This document shows positions 1 through 9,987 of a stretch of DNA of 56,779 nt, piece after piece. Source of the DNA: Nanobdellota archaeon (GTDB lineage Archaea > Nanobdellota > Nanobdellia > JAAOXT01); the NCBI GenBank assembly GCA_018221045.1, contig JAAOXT010000015.1:1-56779 (forward strand). The letters run 5' to 3'. Each line of letters begins with the position of its first letter. Positions within the stretch are counted from its first letter, which is position 1. The notes beneath the pieces were generated by a model. That model did not search any database and was not told where the DNA came from. It saw only the letters and a list, made by a program, of their open reading frames with translations. Both the position numbers and the translations under genes were made by a program.

Positions 1-40
1 ATAGGAGGCTGTTGCCCTATCCAGACTAGGCCACGGGCTC
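1..40 (-). tRNA. tRNA-Arg(CCU), partial (5' half; gene runs off the window start)
   Basis: Minus strand reads GAGCCCG-TG-GCCT-AGTCTGGAT-AGGG-C-AACAGC-CTCCTAT: acceptor 5' strand, D-arm, and an anticodon loop beginning C-U-CCU-A. Confidence 0.75.
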
Positions 41-156
41 GTAATAAATGATTTGAGAAATACTATTAATAAAAGTTTTGGAAGGGCAAAAGAATTTATT
101 TTTATGCAAAGTCACCATTCCCAACATTTATAAAATAAGTTTCTGAAGAATTTATT

Positions 157-780
157 ATGTCCGTAGATTTGGCTCTTCATAATCACATAGCAAAGATTCA
201 TGTGAAAATAAGTGATAATTTAAGCTATTCAGACTTGGATAGAAGAGTAGTTGAACTAGCTGCTCAAAAATTTGGAAATTTGGAGGATAGTGAAGTAGTA
301 AACCCACAAAATCTTTTGTTATTTCAAATAATTGGTGAAACTTGTGAAACAGAAGATTTTACCAGATACAGGGAAGGAGGTAATCTGTTTGAAGATTGGG
401 CATTATTTGATTGGGTTTCTGAAGCGTATGGAAAAGTAGAATCTCGTTGCCCAATCTCTGAATTTTTAACTTTGTGTCGAAGAACAAAAACTGATTCTGA
501 ATTGAAACGATTGGAATATCTGGCTGTAAACGTCAAATTAAGTTTGGCACATGGATACCTTTATAGAGACTCGGATGGAGATTATTCAATTCGGACTCAA
601 TTAGAGAGACCTTGGCCTCAGGAAAGATTAATCGGTTATGGATTCTATATGGACATATGGAATAATTGCATACCAGATTTCAGTAAAGAAACTGTGGGGA
701 ATATGATGAGTCGTATTACTGTCAGGATAAGGGATGGATACACCCAACTTGTCGAAATTCTACAGGAAGAAATCAGATAA
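157..780 (+). CDS. hypothetical protein
   Basis: 207-aa ORF; no family recognised. Confidence 0.6.
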   Translation: MSVDLALHNHIAKIHVKISDNLSYSDLDRRVVELAAQKFGNLEDSEVVNPQNLLLFQIIGETCETEDFTRYREGGNLFEDWALFDWVSEAYGKVESRCPISEFLTLCRRTKTDSELKRLEYLAVNVKLSLAHGYLYRDSDGDYSIRTQLERPWPQERLIGYGFYMDIWNNCIPDFSKETVGNMMSRITVRIRDGYTQLVEILQEEIR

Positions 781-840
781 TATGAGGTTACTGAGACTTG
801 AATTTTGCGCGGATTTAACTGTTTTTAAACTCTTGCGCGT

Positions 841-1767
841 TTAGAAAATTCTTGGGAAAACCCTGCCCTTTTTTTCGAGGCTGAGGAGGAATTTGTAGTG
901 CTCGTCACAATAATCTTGAATCTCTTCAACCTCTTTTTTGGCCAGTTTCTTGTACCTTCCCTGCATTCCTAAGTATTTGATGACAGGAAGCCTATTACCA
1001 ACTTTTTTAGTGAACTTTAGTTCTCCGTCAACTATCTCGTAGAGAGGAGCTAGTCCTGTTTGAACAGCTAGCTTGGATATTTCAATTGTTTTATCATAAG
1101 GGTATTTCCAGCCCAGCGTGCATGGGGCGTGAACTTTGATGAAGGCAGGACCTTTTACTGCCAGTCCTTTCTTAACTTTGTCATGCAAGTCATTGTAATA
1201 ACCAATGGCCGCAGTCGCGACGTATTTCGCTCCGTGCGCTGCCATGATGAATTCTATTGGTTTTCTGTTCTGAGTTTTTCCATGAACTTTTTTGCCGTAT
1301 GGCGTGGAAGTCGTGTCAGCGAATTTCGGGGTCGCACCGCTTCTCTGCACGCCCGTGTTTGCGTAAGCTTCATTGTCATAGCAAACGAAGAGGAGGTCAT
1401 GACCTCTTTCCACAGCCCCGCTCAGAGCTTGGAGCCCAATGTCGTAAGTCCCGCCATCGCCAGCGATCACTAGTACCTTGGTTTTTTTCTTCAACCTTTT
1501 TAGTGCGGTCTCGATTCCTGCTCCGACGGCCGCAGCGTTTTCGAAATTGGCGTGAATCCACGGGAGTTTCCACGCAGTGTTAGGGTATAGCGTGCTCACG
1601 ACTTCCATGCAACCAGTGGCGTGAGCGATTATGGTGTCCGGCCCGGCTGCTTTGGTTATGATTCGCATGATTATTGCTGGCCCGCACCCGTTGCAAGCGT
1701 TATGTCCTTTCATAAAGTACTCTTTTCTGTCCATGCCAAGAATTTTATTCATTAGATTCCCACCCAT
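841..1767 (-). CDS. porB: 2-oxoacid (pyruvate) ferredoxin oxidoreductase beta subunit
   Basis: NACNGCGPAIIMR, ATGCMEVVSTLYP and the TPP-binding segment GDGGTYDIGLQALSGAVERGHD...YDNEAYANTGVQRSGATP. Confidence 0.95.
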   Translation of the reverse strand: MGGNLMNKILGMDRKEYFMKGHNACNGCGPAIIMRIITKAAGPDTIIAHATGCMEVVSTLYPNTAWKLPWIHANFENAAAVGAGIETALKRLKKKTKVLVIAGDGGTYDIGLQALSGAVERGHDLLFVCYDNEAYANTGVQRSGATPKFADTTSTPYGKKVHGKTQNRKPIEFIMAAHGAKYVATAAIGYYNDLHDKVKKGLAVKGPAFIKVHAPCTLGWKYPYDKTIEISKLAVQTGLAPLYEIVDGELKFTKKVGNRLPVIKYLGMQGRYKKLAKKEVEEIQDYCDEHYKFLLSLEKKGRVFPRIF

Positions 1768-2912
1768 TCAACAACTTTTTTACCAGCTTTTTTGATAGCG
1801 TAAGCAATATGTTCTTTTTTAACGTCCCGGCCACCCAACCCCATTATGAAACCGCTAACCTTTTTTTTAGGGAGCAATGCTTTAACCTCGTTGTAAACCG
1901 CTCCGCTAGCGCCTAAGGAAATGTTTCGGTCAATCACCGCAACGTTTTTCGCGTTAACACAAGCTTTTTCGAGCGAAGCGCTTGGGAAAGGCCTGTAACA
2001 CTTAATCCTGACCATTCCTGCTTTCAAACCTTTTTTTCTCAAATCATCAATGACTTCTCTGGCAGTGCTCGCAACGCCCCCAATACAAATGACTAAGGTT
2101 TCAGCATCTTTTGATTTGTAAGTTTCGATTAACCCGTCGCCATAACTCCTGCCAAACTTTTTGGCGAACTCATCGTTCACTTTTTTAATGATTTTAGCAG
2201 AGTTAAGCATTGCTTCATGCAAGTCTTTTCGCAGTTCCATGTAAGAGTCTGGCCCGCCCACGGGTCCCATCGTGACAGGCTTTTTCGGGTCGAGCTTAAA
2301 AAAAGGGTTGTATTTTGGTAGGAAAGAGTCGACAAGTTTTTGTGATGGGATGTTAACGGGCTCGTAAACGTGCGTTAATTGGAAGCCATCTAAGCAAATC
2401 ATTACTGGCAGCAGCACTTCGTGGTCTTCACCTATCTTGAACGCTTGGATTGCCGTATCAAGGGCTTCTTGACCGCTCTCCACGTATAACTGAATCCAGC
2501 CAGCATCCCTTTGGGAGATGGAGTCTTGGTGGTCGTTCCAAATGTTGATGGGAGCGCTGAGAGCCCTGTTTGCTACAGGCATGATTATTGGAAGTCTCAT
2601 CCCTGACACAGTGAAAAGGACTTCGTGCATGAGGGCGAGGCCTTGACTAGAAGTTGCTGATATCGTGCGAACGCCTGTTGCTTGCGAGCCGATTGCAGCG
2701 CTTATCGCTGAGTGCTCTCCTTCAACCCTTATCATTTCAGCGTCTAATTCTCCATTGTTCACGAACTGCGCTAAGCGCTCAGCTATGATGGTTTGGGGTG
2801 TTATTGGGTAAACGCTTAGAACTTCTGGTCTGGCTAATTTGATTCCTATTGCTATGGCGTCCGAGCCAGAGATAACATTTGTTTTCCCGTATTTGAATTT
2901 GACAAAAGCCAT
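1752..2912 (-). CDS. porA: 2-oxoacid (pyruvate) ferredoxin oxidoreductase alpha subunit
   Basis: SGSDAIAIGIKLARPEVLSVYPITPQT, EGEHSAISAAIGSQATGVRTISATSSQGLALM, NRALSAPINIWNDHQDSISQRDAGW. Overlaps porB by 16 nt. Confidence 0.95.
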   Translation of the reverse strand: MAFVKFKYGKTNVISGSDAIAIGIKLARPEVLSVYPITPQTIIAERLAQFVNNGELDAEMIRVEGEHSAISAAIGSQATGVRTISATSSQGLALMHEVLFTVSGMRLPIIMPVANRALSAPINIWNDHQDSISQRDAGWIQLYVESGQEALDTAIQAFKIGEDHEVLLPVMICLDGFQLTHVYEPVNIPSQKLVDSFLPKYNPFFKLDPKKPVTMGPVGGPDSYMELRKDLHEAMLNSAKIIKKVNDEFAKKFGRSYGDGLIETYKSKDAETLVICIGGVASTAREVIDDLRKKGLKAGMVRIKCYRPFPSASLEKACVNAKNVAVIDRNISLGASGAVYNEVKALLPKKKVSGFIMGLGGRDVKKEHIAYAIKKAGKKVVEWVGI

Positions 2913-2962
2913 TTATCACTTTATTCAGGGAGGATGCTTTTATTTAATTTACTGCTATCATG

Positions 2963-3124
2963 TTAGAATCCGAATGGGTTGAAAACGTGAAGCGAGATGA
3001 TGACTATGATAAGTATTAACGTGATGAAAAGAACTTTTCCAGGAGAGATTTCTACTTTGCTTTTGTATTCGTCAAAATATCTTATGATTCCGCCCGTGCT
3101 TGAAGGAGCACTGATTTTTACCAT
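2963..3124 (-). CDS. secG: preprotein translocase Sec61-beta / SecG-type subunit (53 aa), absent from ORF track
   Basis: Translation MVKISAPSSTGGIIRYFDEYKSKVEISPGKVLFITLILIIVIISLHVFNPFGF: archaeal Sec61-beta architecture (PSSxGGIIRYFDEY, P-G-K, one C-terminal TM). Confidence 0.9.
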   Translation of the reverse strand: MVKISAPSSTGGIIRYFDEYKSKVEISPGKVLFITLILIIVIISLHVFNPFGF

Positions 3125-3161
3125 GACAACCTCATCCTAATTATTTGTTTATAAAAGTTGT

Positions 3162-3509
3162 GGGCGGGCTGTAGCCCGCTTTTTGTTCAAGAGAGGCATT
3201 CTACTAAGCGACTACTTTATTGCACCTCAAAAAACTTCATTGTCAAGTTCTTGAGGGTTCGAGTCTTGCACCAGCCGGGTCGACCGTTTCACCAGCGATT
3301 ATTATTCGGGGATTTCTGCTTTTCAGCTTCATCACGTTTCCCGAGTGCTGTATCGTTTCTGCTTCGTTGCCACCTTTTTATAGGTTTTCGGCTTTTTTGT
3401 TGGTGCACAAAAAGTTCATTACTTTTTGGCACCCCAAAAATCCTTGGATTTTTGTTGGTGTGCGGAACTTCCTCAGTTCACAGGGAACCGTTAGCCTCTC
3501 AGCCCGCCC
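3162..3509 (-). ncRNA. rnpB: RNase P RNA (archaeal type)
   Basis: Minus-strand termini pair: P1 GGGCGGGCUG/CAGCCCGCCC and P2 GAGAGGC/GCCUCUC. CR-I-like GAGGAAGUUCCGCAC, CR-III-like GAAACGGUCGACCCGGCUGGUGCAAG, CR-IV-like UUAGUAGAAUGCC, CR-V-like GAACAAAAAGCGGGCU. Confidence 0.87.
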
Positions 3510-3604
3510 GGACGCGTTGAGTTCAACGCGCCATAACGGAAATACCACTTAGTAGTGGTCAATTCACGTATGTTATAATTCAAGAAAAATAGGGTTTAAA
3601 AGCT

Positions 3605-3979
3605 TTACTCAACCACTAAACCTTCGACGTTTCTGAATCCCATCACGTCTTTTTCAGCGTCAACCGCGATTTTTATCAGTCTTCCCGTGAGGTCTTCTGC
3701 TTTAAAACCTTTAAGCTTAACACCTATATCTGTTAGGAATTGCCTGCATCTTTCTTTTCCAATAATGTCGCAGTCACTGAATTCAACCAGATTATCAGGG
3801 TTTTCCATTCTAACGCTTAACTCTTTCATCCCATAAGCATTTTTTCCGCAACTCACTCCTCTTACTTTCCATTCTTCTATGTGAGGGTGTAAAATTTGTC
3901 TGAAGTAATCAGCGTCGTTTCCGCTGTCTTCTACGTATTCTTTAGTTAGTGTTTCGTAAGGACGATAAACCTTCATCAC
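3605..3979 (-). CDS. hypothetical protein
   Basis: 124-aa ORF; no family recognised. Confidence 0.6.
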   Translation of the reverse strand: MMKVYRPYETLTKEYVEDSGNDADYFRQILHPHIEEWKVRGVSCGKNAYGMKELSVRMENPDNLVEFSDCDIIGKERCRQFLTDIGVKLKGFKAEDLTGRLIKIAVDAEKDVMGFRNVEGLVVE

Positions 3980-4019
3980 TTTACAGAAAAAAGGTCTTGT
4001 TTTTAACTTTTTTGTTTTC

Positions 4020-5525
4020 TTATTTGAACACGTAGACAGTCAAATTCTTTCCTTCAATTTTTGAATCGTGAGGGAGAACGATTTTTTCGATGAATTTTTT
4101 GACTTGCTCATCCTGTTCATAAAAACTAAGGTAAACTTTTTTGTAACCCATTGACGAGGCTTGTTTTATAGTGTTTTTTATTGCTTTACCTATTTGTTCT
4201 TCTCTTTGGTTTTCGGGAATGGTTGGCGTGTCGTATTGAGGGACTTTGAAATAAGGCATTTTGAACGGGTCACTAGTGGTTTTCATATTCATTTGCTCCA
4301 ACATAAACGCTTCAGGACTCGCCATGCCGTAATCTATTTGGTTGTTCAGCATGTAAATTATCAGGTCATCTTCTTGAGCTTCAATTAGTCTTGCTGTTTC
4401 CTCCAAGTCAGTTATCACAATCCCTTTTTGTTGTTCCACGACTCCCGTGTACATGGAGGTTAAGCCTATAAGTATGATGATTGGAACAAAAAACTTGTTT
4501 TTTTTGATTAGTGAGACGCTGCCTTGAGCAACCCAAACGCTCAGGGGGAGCAGGACTTGCAGTACATACCTGAATCTTTTGTGCGGCAGCAAGTCCCCGA
4601 ACACCATGGTTCCGAGAAAAAAAGCGAGCATTAGAATACTGGTTTTCCTGTCTTTTTTGTGGAGCGTGTAAGCGCCGTAAACAATTATCGGGGTGAATAA
4701 GCCTAGTTGGAGTAAGAGTTCTTTTTCGTAGAATGGGAATAGGTTTTCATTGGTGCTGGAGCCCAAGTCAACTAGTCTTTCAAGGAAGCCCGCGGTTATT
4801 AGCGACATGTGGTACCAGGGGGTCACGAGCATTAACGCAATGATTATTTGTGGCGTGAAGCGCTTCAATAACGTGAAATCAAACTTTTTTTGGGATAAAG
4901 CTTTCAGGATGAAATAAGTGATTACGATGGAAACGATTATGGGTAGCGCGAGGTTTCTGCTGAAAGTAATTCCTCCTAGCAGTAGTCCTTGGAAAAAGGT
5001 TTTCTTCCACGAGAATTTTTCGTCTTTGAAGAAGTAATACAGCCACGCGAACGTGAGCCCGAATTTGGCGTTGTCCTGAACTACTTCCGTTGACAGTTGA
5101 ATAAATATGGGCAGGGTTGAGATGAAAAGCATTGCAATGATTCCTTGTTTTTCACCGAGCTTGTCTCTGGTGAAAGCGTAAGCGAACCAGAGAGTAATTG
5201 CTCCGAACAGGATTGAAGGCAAGGTTGACGTCACCACATTCTGACCCCATAACATGTAGAACGGGATTGTAGTGAACTCGTATAATTGCGGGTATTTGAA
5301 CATTGAGTAAATGACTGGGAAGCGCGTGTGGTAGCGGGCAATGAATTCAAGATAATCCCAACTCCCTGTTTCCAAACCATAATGGATGTAGTCGATGTAG
5401 ACTACTCCAGGCATGGCGTGCACGGCTTCATCCCAGGCTAAAGTCTTGTCTGGGTTGATGAGGAAGATTAATGAAACAGAGACTAAGGTTATGAACGCGA
5501 GTGCAACCTTGTCGTAACGTTTCAT
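4020..5525 (-). CDS. GT-C fold membrane glycosyltransferase (PMT/ArnT, GT39-like)
   Basis: N-terminal TM followed by LAWDEAVHAMPGVVYIDY (acidic motif of GT-C enzymes) and many TM helices. Confidence 0.75.
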   Translation of the reverse strand: MKRYDKVALAFITLVSVSLIFLINPDKTLAWDEAVHAMPGVVYIDYIHYGLETGSWDYLEFIARYHTRFPVIYSMFKYPQLYEFTTIPFYMLWGQNVVTSTLPSILFGAITLWFAYAFTRDKLGEKQGIIAMLFISTLPIFIQLSTEVVQDNAKFGLTFAWLYYFFKDEKFSWKKTFFQGLLLGGITFSRNLALPIIVSIVITYFILKALSQKKFDFTLLKRFTPQIIIALMLVTPWYHMSLITAGFLERLVDLGSSTNENLFPFYEKELLLQLGLFTPIIVYGAYTLHKKDRKTSILMLAFFLGTMVFGDLLPHKRFRYVLQVLLPLSVWVAQGSVSLIKKNKFFVPIIILIGLTSMYTGVVEQQKGIVITDLEETARLIEAQEDDLIIYMLNNQIDYGMASPEAFMLEQMNMKTTSDPFKMPYFKVPQYDTPTIPENQREEQIGKAIKNTIKQASSMGYKKVYLSFYEQDEQVKKFIEKIVLPHDSKIEGKNLTVYVFK

Positions 5526-5621
5526 TCTTATTCATTTAGTTTTCAATGTTTTTTATTGCTATCGCTACCAGTTGTTTAAAAAAAAAATTTTTAACCCTTG
5601 TTTTAAATCCTGGGTTAAATT

Positions 5622-5658
5622 GGGATTATCAATGAAGACTAGCATGAAGTGGTAGTAA
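5622..5658 (-). other. 3' strand of 23S pre-rRNA processing stem
   Basis: gattatcaatgaagactagcatgaagtggtagtaa complements 8866-8897 across the 23S gene. Confidence 0.75.
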
Positions 5659-5736
5659 AACTTTGATTTAGAGCTGTGCCCTAAAAATGGTTCATTCAAA
5701 AAAAAAATGTTTTTCTTGAAATGATTTCTTTTTTTT

Positions 5737-8700
5737 GTTGATTTTCGAGCGATTAGTGGTGGCGAGCTGAACACGTTACCGTGCTTACACTCCCACTCTA
5801 TCAAACCCGTCTTTTAACGGGTGCTCTCAAACATTGCTTCTTTTCGCGGAGGGTTTCGAGCTTAGATGCTTTCAGCTCTTATCCCGTAGCGCGTAGCTGC
5901 CCAGCTTAACGCCCTGTCGGACGACTGGTTGACCAGAGGCGTCGATTCTTCGTTCCTCTCGTACTAAAAGAACCTTCCACTCAAGCAATGAACACTTCCA
6001 GCAGTTAGAAACCGAACTGAGTCGCCCCGTTCTGAACCCAGCTCACGATCCCTTTTAATCGGTGGACACCCGCACCCTTGGCCGCTTACAGCCAAGCCTT
6101 TCTTGGGTTTGAGCTAGTGTAATCGGGTGAGGTTAAAAAATCAGCGGGTGACGCTGAATTTAGTCCTCTCTAGATATACGACTAGATTGTATAGTTTTTA
6201 GTCAAGTAAGACCCGTTTTCTGCACGGCCAGGATAGGAAGAGCCGACAGCGGGGTACCAAGCCTCGAGGTCGATAGGAGCTTTTGCCCGAGACAAGCCTG
6301 TTATCCCCAGGGTAGCTTTTCTGTCATTCCAAGCCCTCAATAATAAGAGTCTTGGAGTTCGCTATGTCCGGCTTTCGCCCCTGCAATCCTCTCTGAACGG
6401 AATGCAGTCAAGCCAGCTTTTGCCATTACACTCTACGTAGGATTTCTGACCCTACTGAGCTGACCTTTGAGCGCCGGTGATGTTTTATCGCCGGCGTGCC
6501 GCCCCAGCCAAACTGCCCACCAACCGCTGTTCCCTTTCGGGTTAGACGTGTAAGTTTTGAAGAGTGGTGTTGCATTGGTGACTTGGACAAAACCGAAATC
6601 TTGTCTTCGACGTCTCCCACTTACTCTACGCAACAAAACCCGCAAATCAACGACAGGCTGCAGTAAAGCTCCTGGGGTCTTTTTGACCCGCTGGAAGTCC
6701 CTGGCCTTTGCACCAGGATGGTGTGTTCGCAGGGTCTCGGTCGGGGACAGTGGGAACCTGGTTACGCCGTTCGCAAAGCCGCCAATTAAACGGCAAGGCA
6801 TTGCGCTTGCTTAAGAAGGTCATAGTTACCTCCGCCGTTTACTGGTCCTTGGATCCGTTGAAACAGATGTTCAGATACCAGCACTGGGCAGGCGTCGGCG
6901 ACTATTCAAGCTGTTTCCAGTTAGCAGTCACCTATGTTTTTGATAAACAGTCCGGCTCCCCTAGTCAGTGCCCCCAGTTACAGCCATCAAACGATGACCG
7001 TTGCTGGGACTCTTTCTACCGAAGATACAGAGCTAATTTGCCGATTTCCCTCGACTCGAGTTATTCCCTACACTCCTTCCCCTGCTCAGGGAGGGCACCA
7101 GTGTTGGTTCTGGGTACGGTCACACGAGATCCTTACCATGAATTTTTCACGGGATCCAAGACTTGATTAAACCCCTCATACAAGGGGCTGGGTTGATTTT
7201 ATCAGGTTCTCACCGTTACAATACTCCCCTGACGCATACAACCAAACAGGGCGACGACCCTGCAAAACCTATCTCAAACCGTTTCATGGTCTTGTGTTGC
7301 CACGCGTACTCGTGTGGTGCAAGAATATTAACTTGCTTCCCTTTTCGGTCTTTCCCGGTTAGGGTTGACCTTAGGACCGACTAACCCTTGGATGACGACC
7401 ATTGCCAAGGAAACCTTGCCCTTACGGAGGAAAGGATTCTCACCTTTCTAAGTTGCTACTACCGACAGGATTCTTACTTCTGAACGGTCCACAAGTCCTT
7501 ACGGCCTTGCTTCTGTCCGAACAGAACACCTCGCTACCTGACCGCGCTTACGCGCGACCACCATGGTCTCGGCGGTTTGCTTAGCCCCGTCCATTTTCAG
7601 GGCATCCAACCTCGGCGGGTGAGCTGTTACGCTTTCTTTAAAGGATGGCTGCTTCTAAGCCTACCTTCCCGCTGTTTTAGGATTAAAACCCTTTTGATGC
7701 ACTTAGCAAACACTTAGGGGCCTTAACCACGGTCTGTGTTGTTCCACTCTCGGGATCCCGGCTTACCCGGAACCCCCGACTCCCGCCATCTACGATTATC
7801 AAGGCTTCGGAGTTTGAAAGAATGCCGACACCGTTAGGAGCCTAAACATCCGATCAGTAGCTCTACACCTTGATACATCTCCAGCGAGGCTGGACTAGGG
7901 TCCACTTCGCGAGGAACTAGCTATTGCCGGGCACGATTGGTATTTCGCCCCTACACCCAAGTCAGAGGATCGCATGCACACAGAACCCCTTCAGACCTCC
8001 ATCCCCCGATAGGGGGACTTCATCTTGCTCAGGCGTAGTTCGTCCGGCTTCGAGTCGTGCACTAGTGACTTAGGCGCTATTAACACCACGCCCCTCACCC
8101 AATAAAGGGTTGCGGGCTTCTCGCTTTCGCTTCGACTTTCGTCTCGCCACTAACACACATTCCCTGTCTCGTTATCCAAAAGGAACTCTGCAACCATGAA
8201 ACTTACGTTTCTTTCTGGCCGCAGATTTACCATAACTACTCGGTTTCAGATTCTTTTCACTCCCTTATTTAGGGTTTTTTTCAACTTTCCCTCACGGTAC
8301 TTATTACTCTATCGGTCTCGAGAACTATTTAGGGTTAGAAGTTATTGACTCCTAAATTCACACGAGAATCCCAACTCGTGCTACTCAGGGTACAACTTTT
8401 GGCTTGTCAGTTTGCTCTTACAAGACTTTCACTTTCTTTGGTGGAACGTTCCAGTTCACTTCAGATTCATTGACAAGTCAGTATAGTTGCCCATAACACC
8501 ACATCTGGACTAAATCGCTTCAGCCCATTCAGTTTGCCCTGTTCCGCTTTCGCTCGCCGTTACTGACGGAATCTCTAATTGATTTCTTTTCCTGCGGGTA
8601 CTAAGATGTTTCAATTCCCCGCGTTACCCCTTAAAACCTCCGAAGAGGCTTAAGTAACCTCGAAAGGTTAAGATGCCTTATTCAGGAATCCCCGGATCAA

Positions 8701-8795
8701 AGAATGCATGCTTCTCCCCGGGGCTTATCGCAGCTTGCCACGCCCTTCCTCGAATCTCGAGCCTAGTCATCCACCGAATAGCGTAGTTAATCAAC
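5737..8795 (-). rRNA. rrl: 23S ribosomal RNA
   Basis: Minus strand shows 23S landmarks: 5' GUUGAUUAACUACGCUAUUCGGUGGAUGACUAGGC..., peptidyl-transferase and sarcin-ricin regions (AGUACGAGAGGAACGAAGAAUCGAC), 3' CUACGGGAUAAGAGCUGAAAGCAUCUAAGCUCGAAACCC. Terminal helix GUUGAUU/AAUCAAC places the ends approximately. Confidence 0.97.
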
Positions 8796-8865
8796 TTATT
8801 TTTTTTTGTATTTCAAAAGATTTTTTTTTGTTAAACCTTTTGAGGAACACACTCTACTTCCATTG

Positions 8866-8897
8866 TTACTACCACTTATGCTAGCTTCATGATTATT
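8866..8897 (-). other. 5' strand of 23S pre-rRNA processing stem
   Basis: ttactaccacttatgctagcttcatgattat complements 5622-5658. Confidence 0.75.
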
Positions 8898-8987
8898 AAA
8901 TCCGCTTTCACTCAACCATCCGTTTGGGTGTCTGAGCATAGACATTGATTGATTAATCTCTCTAAATCTCGTAAATCAAATAAATAG

Positions 8988-9014
8988 AATCTCAGAGTTG
9001 CCTCATCACCGATT
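8988..9014 (-). other. kink-turn motif in 23S leader (candidate L7Ae-binding site)
   Basis: Minus-strand RNA AAUC-GGU-GA-UGAG-GCAA-CUCU-GA-GAUU: C-stem AAUC/GAUU, 3-nt bulge, tandem G.A, U.U then 3 bp, GNRA loop. Confidence 0.65.
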
Positions 9015-9180
9015 TTTTTGAACGATCTGTTTCCGTTCAACCAATGCCAACCAGAAATAATTTATTACTGTTTAAAAAGGTTTCGTTGGAAAATTTTTTG
9101 GAATAGGTTCAGCACACCCTTTTTTATGAACCAAACAACAGTAATATTTAAAAGTATGTCGTAATATAAAGTATGACACT

Positions 9181-9462
9181 ATGTTGGACAAATATCAAAG
9201 AAGGGTTCTTGAGGACAAAAAATACCTCGACGTTTTCAAACTGCTCCCTAAAAATGGAAGAATGACTTTAAAAGAATTAGCAGATAGAGGGAAAAAACCG
9301 TCTTTTTTTATAAAACAAGATATGGAACCTCTTGTTGGAGTGGGTTTGGTTTACCACGTCCCAGAGGATAGGATTTACTGGTTGTCTGAGAATGGAGAGA
9401 TTGCAAGGGAAAAAATTGAGGTCGGAGAGATTACAATAGGGGAACTTGAATTAATGGTTTGA
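9181..9462 (+). CDS. small winged-helix (HTH) protein
   Basis: DVFKLLPKNGRMTLKELADRGKKPSFFIKQDMEPLVGVGLVYHVPEDRIYWLSENGEIARE: wHTH pattern. Confidence 0.6.
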   Translation: MLDKYQRRVLEDKKYLDVFKLLPKNGRMTLKELADRGKKPSFFIKQDMEPLVGVGLVYHVPEDRIYWLSENGEIAREKIEVGEITIGELELMV

Positions 9463-9529
9463 TAAGTTTTTGAAAATTATGAAAGCATTACAATAATGTT
9501 TAAAAATATTATTAAGATTTGTTCAAGTT

Positions 9530-9919
9530 ATGGGAGAGGGCTATAAGCATAAAGGAGACAAAGCCAATTTGGGTGTAGACATTCCAAACGTTTTAGGCCA
9601 TGAAAATAAGGATTACAATCTTGGCGACATAACTATTGAAGATAATAGAGTTCTGAAAGGCACGATAGATCTCTCACCTACTTGTGGGAAGGAAAGCGAT
9701 TTGGAGAAAAAAGTTAAGAGGAATCATGGTAGAAGAGCTGTTTTGATTGGTTTGGGAATAACACTTATTACAGGACTTGCTGGGATGGGATTGTTCTCTC
9801 TTGCTCTTGGAGGAGTGACTGGAAGCTGTTATCTTTGTAGTTCCATAGAAGATTCTGAAGAAGAGGAGTACAAGCGTTCTGGAAAGATTCCATTAAGCGT
9901 TTATGAAGACTTTGATTAA
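9530..9919 (+). CDS. hypothetical protein with one TM segment
   Basis: 129 aa; hydrophobic AVLIGLGITLITGLAGMGLFSLALGGVTG. Confidence 0.55.
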   Translation: MGEGYKHKGDKANLGVDIPNVLGHENKDYNLGDITIEDNRVLKGTIDLSPTCGKESDLEKKVKRNHGRRAVLIGLGITLITGLAGMGLFSLALGGVTGSCYLCSSIEDSEEEEYKRSGKIPLSVYEDFD

Positions 9920-9987
9920 CACCCAAAAAGCTTATTTTTGTTGTATTACAGTAATTATTATTAATAACAAACGCGTCGGTCAGTAAG

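Noticed and set aside
3162-3509. SRP (7S) RNA as an alternative identity
   Set aside because: Self-complementary ends fit either RNA, but CR-I/CR-III/CR-IV/CR-V-like blocks match RNase P, and no SRP helix-8 GNAR/asymmetric-loop motif was seen.
3158-3552. Plus-strand ORFs 3158-3520 and 3220-3552
   Set aside because: They overlap the minus-strand RNase P RNA and have no protein-like conservation signals.
6426-7584. ORFs on both strands in 6426-7584
   Set aside because: They lie wholly inside the 23S rRNA gene.
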